From Cymbomonas tetramitiformis (taxonomy: Eukaryota > Chlorophyta > Pyramimonadophyceae > Pyramimonadales > Pyramimonadaceae), in the NCBI GenBank assembly GCA_001247695.2, contig LGRX02034676.1, forward strand, positions 1-64,000: a stretch of DNA of 64,000 nucleotides, read 5' to 3'. This document shows positions 63,986 to 64,000 of the stretch, piece by piece. Position numbers and translations under genes: made by a program. The number at the start of each line of letters is the position of its first letter. The first letter of the stretch is position 1. Under the pieces are notes generated by a model. That model saw only the letters and a list, made by a program, of their open reading frames with translations. It was not told the origin of the DNA and made no database searches.

Positions 63986-64000
63986 GTTATGGGGATTTGG

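Larger units (their letters stand above)
53294..64000 (-). mobile_element. Ty3/gypsy chromodomain retrotransposon, nearly complete
   Basis: One LTR, gag and pol are in the window; the other LTR should start just beyond 64000. Order in the element: gag, UGA, protease, RT, RNase H, adenine-methyltransferase-like domain, integrase, chromodomain, cytosine-methyltransferase-like domain. RT before RNase H before integrase, and the chromodomain, place it in Ty3/gypsy (chromovirus-like). Both long frames are free of internal stops, so the copy is young and may be active. GC content is clearly higher than in the flanks. It appears to have landed inside an HPE-like remnant at about 53265-53293. Confidence 0.9.

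Overview
The window looks like nuclear DNA of a protist with a repeat-rich genome. Spliceosomal GT-AG introns, LTR retrotransposons, TIR elements, short retroposons and satellite-like arrays are all present, and no bacterial operon structure is visible. A Ty3/gypsy element whose polyprotein carries methyltransferase-like domains fits algal genomes best, so a green alga or relative is my guess. This is inference; nothing here fixes the taxon.

Only two host-type genes are supported. The first (1-1239, minus) encodes a Cys/His-rich zinc-finger protein with at least two exons and runs off the left edge. The second (13896-36171, minus) is a complete dynamin-family GTPase. I could assemble it as six exons whose phases all agree, giving 808 residues with all four G motifs, a stalk and a GED. 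Its introns 1 (8.3 kb) and 5 (9.9 kb) are packed with mobile elements.

Layout. 1.2-2.0 kb: eight 104-bp repeats, each with a TGACGTCA site and a TATA-like box. 2.2-9.05 kb: a decayed transposase-like gene on the plus strand, split by a young 3.56-kb LTR element (3642-7204) that encodes only a gag-like protein and is flanked by CACCT duplications. 9-13.9 kb: two unrelated arrays with periods near 175 bp, a solo LTR and a second gag-only-type fragment. 14-36 kb: the dynamin gene, whose introns hold two members of a TIR family with 4-bp target duplications (15702-17282 and 27816-35732), a decayed reverse-transcriptase-like gene, a tandemly duplicated 801-bp block with MITEs and several short retroposons. 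36-53 kb: a C-rich minisatellite, a TTAA-flanked piggyBac-type MITE, three copies of a gene family I do not recognise, and many copies of a hairpin-rich repeat. 53.3-64 kb: most of a Ty3/gypsy element on the minus strand.

The strongest candidate for something undescribed is the hairpin-rich repeat (called HPE here). About eleven copies occur in both orientations at 28-53 kb. Several stems show compensatory changes between copies while loop sequences such as GTCCCAAGT stay fixed, which suggests selection on an RNA or single-stranded DNA fold. The second is the Ty3/gypsy element, which appears to carry two methyltransferase-like domains: one resembling N6-adenine enzymes between RNase H and integrase, and one resembling C5-cytosine enzymes after the chromodomain. 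Its gag and pol lie in the same frame, separated by a single UGA.
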